Below are positions 1 through 10,656 of a DNA stretch of 13,077 bases, piece after piece. Both the position numbers and the translations under genes were made by a program. The notes under the pieces were generated by a model. That model made no database searches, was not told the DNA's origin, and worked only from the letters and a program-made list of their open reading frames with translations. How positions within the stretch are numbered: position 1 is the stretch's first letter; each line of letters starts with the position of its first letter. Source of the DNA: DATMXS01 sp035561355 (lineage in GTDB: Bacteria > Acidobacteriota > Terriglobia > Bryobacterales > Bryobacteraceae); the NCBI GenBank assembly GCA_035561355.1, contig DATMXS010000337.1, positions 1 to 13,077 on the forward strand, in the 5' to 3' direction.

Positions 1-2
1 GA

Positions 3-152
3 GCGACTGGAGTGGCCCAGATCTGCGATATCGCGACACAGATTCGCGGCGAAGCGGGTGACTTGCAGCTTGCGCGCCACGAAGTCGGACTGGCGCAGAA
101 CCTGGGCGGGTCCGGAGCTACGGCGGTAGTCACGATTCTGAGGGCGGCATGA
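3..152 (+). CDS. Thiolase (SCP-x/archaeal acetyl-CoA acetyltransferase type), C-terminal fragment
   Basis: Only the last 49 codons are in the window; the gene begins upstream. The reading frame starts ATGVAQICDIATQIRGEAG and ends with GLAQNLGGSGATAVVTIL, then TGA at 150-152. The opening ATG is the tail of the HPxGATG loop, and the RGEAG and (H/Q)NLGG-GA segments are typical of the C-terminus of SCP-x-like and archaeal-type thiolases rather than of the classical FadA/PhaA group. The family cleaves or forms 3-ketoacyl-CoA bonds using CoA in the cytoplasm. The active-site cysteine of the N-terminal half lies outside the window, so activity and chain-length preference cannot be judged. Its stop overlaps the start of the OB-fold gene (ATGA), which implies translational coupling. 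Family assignment is firm; substrate is unknown. Confidence 0.85.
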   Translation, partial: ATGVAQICDIATQIRGEAGDLQLARHEVGLAQNLGGSGATAVVTILRAA

Positions 153-364
153 GGGGAACCGTTTATACCGAAACCGTGGTGTGGTCGGCGCCGGAAGCAC
201 ACCTTGCTGACGCGCCATACCAGCTTGCTATCATTATCCAGGAAGACGGTAAACGCATAACGGGCCGGATTGTCGGAAATCGCGCTGCAATCGATGATGT
301 TGTCGAATTGGCAGAGACCCGGGACGGAGTACCACTCTTCCGGCTCGCCGGCCCCGGCGCATAG
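149..364 (+). CDS. DUF35-type OB-fold protein, thiolase partner
   Basis: A 71-residue protein whose ATG overlaps the thiolase stop (ATGA at 149-152). The pattern GTVYTETVVWSAP, then PYQLAIIIQEDGKRITGRIVG and a terminal VPLFRL, fits the OB-fold half of DUF35 (ChsH2/acyl-CoA-associated) proteins. These sit beside SCP-x-type thiolases and, in characterised cases, complex with them and help position or channel acyl-CoA. Full-length family members carry an N-terminal rubredoxin-like zinc ribbon. Here there is no cysteine at all, and an in-frame TGA at 59-61 rules out a longer version, so this is an OB-only form. The context (overlap with thiolase, same strand) strongly supports the role as a small thiolase subunit. 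The specific acyl-CoA substrate is not inferable. Confidence 0.75.
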   Translation: MRGTVYTETVVWSAPEAHLADAPYQLAIIIQEDGKRITGRIVGNRAAIDDVVELAETRDGVPLFRLAGPGA

Positions 365-414
365 CGTTCTGGCGCACGGCGTGGCGAGCCGACCACAGGC
401 TACAGGTTCCCCAA

Positions 415-1602
415 ATGAAACTCGCAGACAGAATGGCCCGGATTGGTGTGGAGACCGCCTTCGACGTCCTCGTGCAGGCGCGCAAGCTGGAAGCGGAGGG
501 ACGCAGCATCATTCACCTGGAGATCGGGGAACCCGATTTCGAAACGCCGCGCCACATTCGCGAAGCCGCCAAGGGCGCGCTGGACGAGGGCTGGACCCAT
601 TACGGCCCCACGCAGGGGTACCCTGATTTCCGCCAGACGATCGCAAACTACGTTTCGCGGACCAGGGATATCAACGTGGGTCCGGAGCGTGTTTCGGTAG
701 TCCCCGGCGGCAAGCCGATCATCTTCTTCCCTTTGATGGCGTTGCTCGAGGCGGGCGACGAAGTCATCTACCCGAACCCCGGCTTCCCCATCTACGAATC
801 CATGATCCGTTTTATGGGCGCGAAGCCGGTGCCGATGCCGCTGGTGGAGAAGCGGGGCTTCTCATTTGACCTGGACCTCTTTCGCCGCAGCATCACGGAC
901 AAGACCAAGCTGGTGATCCTGAATTCCCCGCAGAACCCGACAGGCGGGGTGATTCCGGAGGCGGATATCGTCGCAATTGCCGAGGTGGTTCGCGACCGCG
1001 ACATCATGGTGCTCTCGGACGAGATCTACTCGCGCATTGTGTATGACAGCCAGCCGTTCTCGATCGCGAAGCTGCCGGGCATGCTCGACAAGACCATCAT
1101 CCTGGATGGCTTTTCGAAGACGTACGCGATGACGGGTTGGCGCATGGGATACGGCGTCATGCCGCCGTGGCTGGTGGACGCCGTGAACAAGCTGATGGTG
1201 AACTCGAACTCCTGCACGGCGAGTTTCACGCAGCGCGCGGGCATCGCGGCGCTGGAGGGTCCGCAGACGGAGGTGGAGCAGATGGTGGCCGAGTTCCGCC
1301 GCCGCCGCGACGCCTTCTGCGAGGGGCTGAACACCATTCCGGGGTTCCGCTGCCCCATCCCGGGCGGCGCATTTTATGCTTTCCCAAACATTCAGGGGAC
1401 TGGGTTCAGTTCGCGTGAGTTGGCGGACCGGCTGCTACACGAAGCCGGCGTGGCGGCGCTTTCGGGGACGGCATTCGGCGAGTACGGTGACGGGTATCTC
1501 AGGTTCAGCTACGCGAACTCGCTCGAGAACCTGGTGGAAGCAGTGGGCCGGGTTAAAACCTGGCTCGCGAAAAACGTGCCGTTGAAGCCGGTTCGGGTCT
1601 GA
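415..1602 (+). CDS. Pyridoxal-phosphate-dependent class I/II aminotransferase
   Basis: 395 residues, full family length (fold type I, aspartate aminotransferase superfamily). It transfers an amino group between an amino acid and a 2-oxo acid in the cytoplasm. Visible landmarks are the substrate-side EIGEPDF (36-42), the NPTGG motif with N174, D202 and Y205 contacting PLP, the Schiff-base lysine K235 in GFSKTYAMTGWR, phosphate-binding R243, and carboxylate-binding R363 in YLRFSYANS. The complete catalytic set predicts an active enzyme. The first ATG is chosen because family members start with the same MKLADR-like helix; the Shine-Dalgarno is weak (only AGG about 10 nt upstream). It lies 50 bp after the OB-fold gene on the same strand and may be co-transcribed. 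Sequence alone does not separate aspartate, alanine, aromatic or branched-chain specificity. Confidence 0.93.
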   Translation: MKLADRMARIGVETAFDVLVQARKLEAEGRSIIHLEIGEPDFETPRHIREAAKGALDEGWTHYGPTQGYPDFRQTIANYVSRTRDINVGPERVSVVPGGKPIIFFPLMALLEAGDEVIYPNPGFPIYESMIRFMGAKPVPMPLVEKRGFSFDLDLFRRSITDKTKLVILNSPQNPTGGVIPEADIVAIAEVVRDRDIMVLSDEIYSRIVYDSQPFSIAKLPGMLDKTIILDGFSKTYAMTGWRMGYGVMPPWLVDAVNKLMVNSNSCTASFTQRAGIAALEGPQTEVEQMVAEFRRRRDAFCEGLNTIPGFRCPIPGGAFYAFPNIQGTGFSSRELADRLLHEAGVAALSGTAFGEYGDGYLRFSYANSLENLVEAVGRVKTWLAKNVPLKPVRV

Positions 1603-1660
1603 TCGGATTGGGAGACCGCCGCGCTCGCAGGATCGCCGGTGAGCCCGCGCGCAAAGTCTT

Positions 1661-1692
1661 GAGGTCAACGGCCTCGGCCGCCTGCTGACCTC
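1661..1692 (+). terminator. Inverted repeat downstream of the aminotransferase gene
   Basis: A perfect 7-bp inverted repeat, GAGGTCA (1661-1667) and TGACCTC (1686-1692), encloses an 18-nt GC-rich loop that can itself pair (GGC/GCC). It lies about 60 nt after the aminotransferase stop. No T-run follows on either strand, so a classical intrinsic terminator is not supported; it could be a weak terminator, an mRNA 3'-end stabiliser or chance. Confidence 0.3.
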
Positions 1693-1767
1693 ACCAAAAC
1701 TCCCCCCAAATTGACGTACCCTGAAATCTGACTTCTTGGGGCCCGCATCAGATCTCAGGGGAATGCT

Positions 1768-3519
1768 ATGGGTGCACGACGTTCCAGTCTGGGGTACTCT
1801 TGTCCGCCGTTTCTGGCGGCTATGGTCATGTGCATGGCCGAGCCCGCCCGGGCTCAACCGGCGGCGGTTTTCCCAGGTGCTGAATGGGAAGTCTCGACGC
1901 CCGAGGCCGAGGGCATGGATCCCGCCAAATTCGCCGCTGCCATGGCCAACATGCCAGCGACGGCGATCGTCATTCGCAATGGCAAAATCATCGGGACCAA
2001 GGGCGACATCGCTCGCCCAGGGCCGCTTTACTCAGGGAGCAAGGCCCTGCTGGCGACGCTGGCAGCCCTGCTGATGCAGCAGGCCAAGATCACTATGGAC
2101 ACCCTCGTGCCCTCGTCCGACGTCCCAACCCCGCCGCTGGCATCCATCCGGTACTTCCTTACGATGACCAGCGACTACTACCTGACGCCGCACAATCCCG
2201 GTGAGCACTATGCATACAGCAACAGCGGCGCAATCCGGTACGGGGAGTACCTGATCCACACCTTCTATCCCGGACTGACGGAGATCCAGGCACTCAGGAA
2301 CGCCTACCTGGACAGGCTCGGAATCCAGGATCCGTTTGATTTGGTGGGCGCCATCAGCGGATGGGGTGGCGGAGGGTTCGTCATGAGTACCCGCGATTAT
2401 GCGAGGCTCGGATACCTGATCTTGAGAGGCGGTGTCTGGAACGGAGAGCGGCTGCTGCCGCAGTGGTTCGTGGATGGACTGTACGTCAATCAGATCCCCG
2501 CCACTGCAACGGCGGGCGGCACGGGGCGTGGAGAGGTGGACAATCAGGTCAATGTCACGCCCCGGATGCCGGGCACGTATTCATGGGGATGGTGGATCCC
2601 GCACGGCAGGGCCGGGTACGAGGGTTCACGCTCCACAACGATTGCCTGCACGGCAACCGGCTCCTTTGGGACGAGCATGCACGTCATTCCGCAGTTCGAC
2701 ATGATCCTGGCGAGCGTGAATACGGTATCGACCATGGCTGGTGGGCGGATCTCAGGCGCGCTCATCGATCAGTTTGCAGCCGCCGTGGTGACCACCAATG
2801 CTCCAGCGCCCGTCATCACAGCAGTCGTGAACGGGGCCAGCTTCGGGCCAGGGCTCTCACCGGGTTCATGGATCTCGATTTTCGGCAGTAATCTCGCGCC
2901 GGGATCGCGCATTTGGCGCGACACTGAGATTTCAAACGGCAATCTTCCCACCGCATTGGACGGTGTCAGCGTCACCGTGGCAGGCCAGTCCGCTGCGGTG
3001 TATTACATCAGCCCCAATCAGTTAAACGTTCAGGTGCCGGATGGCGCGCTGGGCAGCACCGTTCCCGTTCAAGTGGCGACTCCAGCCGGCACGGCAACCG
3101 CAGCGGCCGGCATCCAACAATTCGCACCCGGCCTCTTCGCTTACGATGCCGAGAACCGCAGGTATGCCGCCGCCCAGCACGGCGACTACAGCACCATCGC
3201 CAGAGAGGGCTTGTACCCCGGCGCGACGCCAGCCCGCCCCGGCGAAACCATCGTGGTTTACGGGACCGGCTTCGGGCCGACTACGCCGCACGCACCTGCG
3301 GGTCACGTACTGCTTCAGGCGGCGCCACTCACCAACGATGTCCGTGTCTGGATCGGCAATGTTCAAGCGACAGTGTCCTGGGCGGGCTTAAGCGGCGCCG
3401 GACTGTATCAACTCAACGTGATTGTGCCCGAGACACTGCCGGATGGCGATGCGGCAATCGTGGCTGAAGTCGGTGGAGTGCGCACGCAGGAAGGTGCGCA
3501 TATCTCCGTTCGACACTGA
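1768..3519 (+). CDS. Secreted beta-lactamase-related serine hydrolase with C-terminal TIGR03437-like domain
   Basis: 583 residues. A Sec-type signal peptide (positively charged MGARR, hydrophobic stretch about 14-24, likely cleavage after ARA at 29) predicts export. Residues about 40-340 form a serine beta-lactamase/penicillin-binding-protein fold (Pfam Beta-lactamase, PF00144). The SxxK motif is S89-G-S-K92, the YxN motif is Y150-S-N152, and the family's IRxxLTMTS block lies at 127-135. The third motif (KTG/HxG class) is weak; TATGSFG at 295-301 occupies the expected place. Residues about 348-583 match the Solibacter-type C-terminal domain, with two related halves around SWISIFGSNLAPG and ETIVVYGTGFGPT. 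A Shine-Dalgarno AGGGGA (1757-1762) sits 5 nt before the ATG. Likely substrates are esters, peptides or cell-wall fragments; resistance to beta-lactams should not be assumed. Confidence 0.88.
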   Translation: MGARRSSLGYSCPPFLAAMVMCMAEPARAQPAAVFPGAEWEVSTPEAEGMDPAKFAAAMANMPATAIVIRNGKIIGTKGDIARPGPLYSGSKALLATLAALLMQQAKITMDTLVPSSDVPTPPLASIRYFLTMTSDYYLTPHNPGEHYAYSNSGAIRYGEYLIHTFYPGLTEIQALRNAYLDRLGIQDPFDLVGAISGWGGGGFVMSTRDYARLGYLILRGGVWNGERLLPQWFVDGLYVNQIPATATAGGTGRGEVDNQVNVTPRMPGTYSWGWWIPHGRAGYEGSRSTTIACTATGSFGTSMHVIPQFDMILASVNTVSTMAGGRISGALIDQFAAAVVTTNAPAPVITAVVNGASFGPGLSPGSWISIFGSNLAPGSRIWRDTEISNGNLPTALDGVSVTVAGQSAAVYYISPNQLNVQVPDGALGSTVPVQVATPAGTATAAAGIQQFAPGLFAYDAENRRYAAAQHGDYSTIAREGLYPGATPARPGETIVVYGTGFGPTTPHAPAGHVLLQAAPLTNDVRVWIGNVQATVSWAGLSGAGLYQLNVIVPETLPDGDAAIVAEVGGVRTQEGAHISVRH

Positions 3520-3534
3520 GCCAGGGCAGCGGGC

Positions 3535-6500
3535 TTACGCCAGGACCAGCTTGACCTGCCGGGCGAGTTCCTGCACCGTGTACGGCTTTTGAATGAACCC
3601 CGACACACGTGTGTCCTGAAAAGGCCGAAGCGCTTCCGCCTGAGAGAAGCCGCTCGAGACGATCACTTCGAGGTCAGGCTTCAGCTCTCGGAGACGCGGC
3701 AAGGTCTCCTCCCCGCTCATCCCAGGCATGCTCAAATCGAGAACCACAAGTCGAATCCGGTCTTGGTCCAACCGAACGGCGTCGATAGCAGCGGGGCCGT
3801 TCTCGGCCAGGAGTACCTCGTAGCCTCGCCGTTCGAGAGAACATTTGGCGAGGTCGCGCACGAACTTCTCGTCATCCACGACGAGAACAGTACCCTGACC
3901 ACCCAGGTCAACCTTCTCTTCCGAGACACGCGCCCTTGTGACCACAGCGGATGTTGCGACCGGGAAGAACACCTGGAACCTCGAGCCGCAGCCGGGGGCG
4001 GTATCGACTCGGATTGCTCCCTTGTGTGCCCGAACAATGCCGGCAACAGCAGCCAAGCCGAGCCCACGTCCCTGGAACTTCGTTGTGAAGAAGGGATCGA
4101 AGACCTTAGCCATTGTGGCTTGGTCCATTCCGCAACCCGTATCGCTCACGTACAGGAACACGTAGCGCCCCGGTTCGACGGCCCAACCGTCCAACTCGCG
4201 CGTGATGTACGCTGCATCGACGGTCCGTTCGCCGGTTTCAATCGATATAACTCCCGAAGCGGTACCGATCGCCTCTCCTGCGTTGAAGACGAGATTCATG
4301 AGAACTTGCTGCATCTGCCCGGGGTCCGATTCCACGGCCGGAATCACGGATTCGAGATGAAATTGCCAAGTGATCTTCTTCGAGATCGAGCTCTGCAACA
4401 GAGCTCTCGTCGAGCGGACAAGCTCAGACAAGTTGACGGGTTCGAGGACGAACCGCCCCTTGCCCGCGTATGCAAGCATCTGGCGCGTGAGGTTCGCAGC
4501 GTGTTCACCGGCCTCAATGATGCGTTTCAGCACCTTCAGAGCCGGGCTCCCGGAAGGGATCATATCCTGAGCCAAGCTCGCGTTCCCGATCACTCCGACC
4601 AGCAGGTTGTTAAAGTCGTGCGCGATTCCCCCCGCAAGCAAACCGATGCTTTCCAATTTCTGCGCCTGGCGGAGGTTTTCCTCCGCTCGTTTGCGCTCCG
4701 TGATATCCATGTTCGCGCCGATGAAACGCACCGCCCGGCGCTCCTGACCCTGTCCTTCGAAGTACACGCGCCCAAGCGAGGCCACCCAGTGTACCGACGC
4801 GTCCGGCCAAACCACCCGGAACTCCCGGTGGTATGCCCCGCCGCCGGCACCAGCAATTGCCTCCTTCACCGCCTGATCGGTAATTGGGCGATCTTCGGGA
4901 TGAATGCGCGAGATCGCCTCCGTGTATTTGATCTGGTCGCCTGCGGCAACGCCGAACATATCGCGGGCGCGCTGGTCCCAACAGACTTCGCCTGTGTCCA
5001 GCCGGAAGTCCCAGGCTCCCATTTCAGCCGCTTCCAAAGCCAAACGGCGCTGCTGGAAGGCCTGCTGCAACTCTTGCTCTGCTTGCCTGCTCTCCGTGAT
5101 GTCCTGCACCATGCCGACGGAGCGCATGAGGCTGCCTGAGGCGTCGCGGATGTGCTCGCATTTTTCATGGACCCAGCGGACTTCGCCCGTGTTCCGCCTC
5201 ACAACCCGGTGCGTGATCTCGTACGATGATTTCCGTTCGCTCAACGAACCAGAGTAGGCGGCATCCACGGCGGCGCGGTCGTCCGGGTGGACCGCTTTGA
5301 GAAAAGCCTCGTAAGTGGCGCCAAACTCCTGTGGCTGCAAGCCGAAGATCCGGTACACCTCATCCGACCAGGAAAGGCGATCGCTCGCGAGGTCCAGCTC
5401 CCAACTGCCAAGATGAGCGATCTCCTGCGCCCGGCTCAGGGTTTCGCCGCTCCGCTTGAGCGAAGCAGTTAAGGCATCGCGTTCCGCCAATGACCGCGCC
5501 AGCTTGAGATTGCTGTAGCTCAGCAGCGAAAGCATGTGGCCGAGCTTCATGAGGAAGCACATGGCGGTCTCGACGGCGTCACGGCTCAGTTGCGGCACGG
5601 AGTCCAGGGCCGCAAGGTAATCCGCTTCAGGAAAGCCGAAACGATGTGCCTGTGATCTGAAGAACTCACGGTCCAAAGGCTCGTCGTCGAAGAAGAACTG
5701 CCCCGAGAAAAGGTTGCCGACATGTTCGCCTCCCACTATGAGAGGCGTCACAATGTCCCACATGTTGTTCCTGCATTTGTACAACTTATGCTGGCCGGGG
5801 AGGACTCCTGCCGAGAGTTCCGTGTCGCTCTCGATGCAGTTCTTGCACGTGTCGGGATGTACGCGGTGGTAGCGCGTGCAGATCTCCTGCCAGCCGACAC
5901 CGACCAGGACCTTGCCGTTCAGGTCGACGATGGCCATCGGGATGCCGGCCATCTTATAGAAATCGTCCAGCAACGATTGAATGCCCCGGGCATCGACGAT
6001 GTCCCCGAGGTCTAGTTTGCCGATGTCTCCTCCGGGCGAAAGGATGGCGTCCAGCTTCAACCTGACCCGTTGTTCGCTTTCGCGGACTGCCTGTTGGGCG
6101 CGGCGCTTTTCGGTGACATCGTGGAAGACGAGCACAACACCGGCCAAGTTGCCGGCGCTGTCCTGAATCGGCGCCGCGCTGTCCTCGATCGGAATCTCGC
6201 GCCCATCCCGGCTGATGAGAGCCGAGTGATTGGCCATTTCAAGCACGCACCGTTCCTGTAGGACGCGCGCAACGATGTCCTCACCGCGTTTGCGTGTCTG
6301 TTCGTCGATGATGTGGAGCACATCGCGAACGGGCAAACCCAGTGCTTTGTCTTGCGCCCAGCCCAGCAGTTCCGCCGCGATGGGGTTAAGGAAGGTGATC
6401 TTTCCCGCAGTATCGGTTGCCAGTACCGCATCGCCGATGCTGCTCAGCGTAACCCGGAGCCACTCTTGCTGCCGGTACTGGTCGCGTATGCGCGCTTCCA

Positions 6501-7140
6501 GTTCGGCGTTCACCGAACGCAGGCTTTCCTCGCTCTCACGCAGCGAGGCTTCGATCCTTTTCCGCTCCGCGCTTTCGATGATGTGCCATTCGCCCGCACG
6601 CTTGATCAGCGCAAATGCGTGGTTGCTGACCACATCCATAATCTCGACGGCGCCGCACTTGGCCAGGCTGTAGGTGCACATCGCCAGCATTGGATACTGG
6701 CCGATCACGCCGTCCACGGCTGCTTCGTACTCGGTGAAGTCGTTCCACCCGGACTTCTCCAGCCAGAATGTGTTGCCGGTCAGGCGCAGGCCGTCGAAGC
6801 CCCGTGACCTCGCAGCTTCGACTTTTTCCACCCACCCTTGGAGCACGCGACTTGAGTCGAAGCTCCCGCTTACCGTGTACCACTCCCTGTAGTCCAGAAT
6901 TTCGATTTGCCCGTTTCGGATGTACTCGTCGAGGTCGCCTACCTCTGCGGCAAGCGCGGCGCTCGCCTGTTCCGCTCGCAGCGGCTCGGAAGTGATCCAC
7001 ATGCAGAACTCGTTGTTCTCGAGCCCGGCCTTGAAATACGGGACGAGAATATCGACGAGATCCTGCTCATTTTCATAGAATTGGCAAAAATGCGTGCCCC
7101 AAGGAACGTCGCCGATGACTTGGATTCCAGTACGTCTCAT
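3535..7140 (-). CDS. Hybrid sensor histidine kinase/response regulator with MEDS, PocR and PAS sensors
   Basis: 1201 residues from the start chosen here; a start 5 codons upstream (7155) is open, and numbers below count from it. Domains in order: MEDS (about 8-195, with GTHFCQFYEN); short coiled coil (196-230); PAS (231-350); PocR (about 383-550); PAS_3-type (572-690) and PAS (700-822); HisKA with phospho-acceptor H846 in GGIAHDFNN; HATPase with N-box N954, DTGCGM 1005-1010, FDPFFTTK and GLGLA; C-terminal REC with D1094/D1095, phospho-acceptor D1140, S1167/S1168 and K1190. All catalytic residues are present. There is no transmembrane segment, so it is a cytoplasmic sensor. No DNA-binding output is attached; it probably relays phosphate to an unlinked partner. 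MEDS and PocR are predicted sensors of small hydrocarbon derivatives, but the ligand here is unknown. It converges with the hydrolase gene, with 15 bp between stops. Confidence 0.93.
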   Translation of the reverse strand: MRRTGIQVIGDVPWGTHFCQFYENEQDLVDILVPYFKAGLENNEFCMWITSEPLRAEQASAALAAEVGDLDEYIRNGQIEILDYREWYTVSGSFDSSRVLQGWVEKVEAARSRGFDGLRLTGNTFWLEKSGWNDFTEYEAAVDGVIGQYPMLAMCTYSLAKCGAVEIMDVVSNHAFALIKRAGEWHIIESAERKRIEASLRESEESLRSVNAELEARIRDQYRQQEWLRVTLSSIGDAVLATDTAGKITFLNPIAAELLGWAQDKALGLPVRDVLHIIDEQTRKRGEDIVARVLQERCVLEMANHSALISRDGREIPIEDSAAPIQDSAGNLAGVVLVFHDVTEKRRAQQAVRESEQRVRLKLDAILSPGGDIGKLDLGDIVDARGIQSLLDDFYKMAGIPMAIVDLNGKVLVGVGWQEICTRYHRVHPDTCKNCIESDTELSAGVLPGQHKLYKCRNNMWDIVTPLIVGGEHVGNLFSGQFFFDDEPLDREFFRSQAHRFGFPEADYLAALDSVPQLSRDAVETAMCFLMKLGHMLSLLSYSNLKLARSLAERDALTASLKRSGETLSRAQEIAHLGSWELDLASDRLSWSDEVYRIFGLQPQEFGATYEAFLKAVHPDDRAAVDAAYSGSLSERKSSYEITHRVVRRNTGEVRWVHEKCEHIRDASGSLMRSVGMVQDITESRQAEQELQQAFQQRRLALEAAEMGAWDFRLDTGEVCWDQRARDMFGVAAGDQIKYTEAISRIHPEDRPITDQAVKEAIAGAGGGAYHREFRVVWPDASVHWVASLGRVYFEGQGQERRAVRFIGANMDITERKRAEENLRQAQKLESIGLLAGGIAHDFNNLLVGVIGNASLAQDMIPSGSPALKVLKRIIEAGEHAANLTRQMLAYAGKGRFVLEPVNLSELVRSTRALLQSSISKKITWQFHLESVIPAVESDPGQMQQVLMNLVFNAGEAIGTASGVISIETGERTVDAAYITRELDGWAVEPGRYVFLYVSDTGCGMDQATMAKVFDPFFTTKFQGRGLGLAAVAGIVRAHKGAIRVDTAPGCGSRFQVFFPVATSAVVTRARVSEEKVDLGGQGTVLVVDDEKFVRDLAKCSLERRGYEVLLAENGPAAIDAVRLDQDRIRLVVLDLSMPGMSGEETLPRLRELKPDLEVIVSSGFSQAEALRPFQDTRVSGFIQKPYTVQELARQVKLVLA

Positions 7141-7145
7141 TAGGG

Positions 7146-7152
7146 CTCCCTT
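7146..7152 (-). promoter_or_regulatory. Shine-Dalgarno that sets the histidine kinase start
   Basis: On the minus strand, AAGGGAG lies 5 nt before the ATG at 7138-7140. The alternative ATG at 7153-7155 has no purine-rich ribosome binding site in front of it (only CCTCCACGTAT), and its own second and third codons form part of this site. This favours the downstream start and a protein beginning MRRTGIQVIG. Confidence 0.65.
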
Positions 7153-7335
7153 CATATACGTGGAGGACTCGAGAGCGGTATCGACCTGCCCGAGCCAAAC
7201 CGTTGTACCAAAAACTGCTCCATTTGGCTATCGGGTTATTCTACGCCAATTTTCGGAATGCCCAGAGGTCGCCAGCCGGATCACTCAGTGGGTCTGGTTC
7301 GCCGCCCGCCGCCCTATTTGAACGGCGCCGAAGCC

Positions 7336-10656
<3,321 letters not shown>

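Noticed and set aside
1711..1739. TTGACG at 1711-1716 as a -35 element for the serine hydrolase gene
   Set aside because: It matches the -35 consensus at 5 of 6 positions, but nothing like TATAAT occurs 16-18 bp downstream (the sequence is TTCTTGGG), so a promoter is not supported.
3520..3534. Bidirectional terminator between the convergent hydrolase and kinase genes
   Set aside because: The 15-bp gap holds no inverted repeat or T-tract that I can see.
3589..5139. Long open frame (516 codons) on the + strand opposite the histidine kinase
   Set aside because: It mirrors the kinase coding strand in a GC-rich gene; its translation shows no recognisable domain, while the minus strand has intact PAS, PocR and kinase motifs.
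7238..7243. TAGAAT on the minus strand as a -10 element for the histidine kinase
   Set aside because: It is a 5/6 match about 100 nt upstream of the start, but no -35 hexamer lies at 16-18 bp; in a 195-bp gap one such match is expected by chance.
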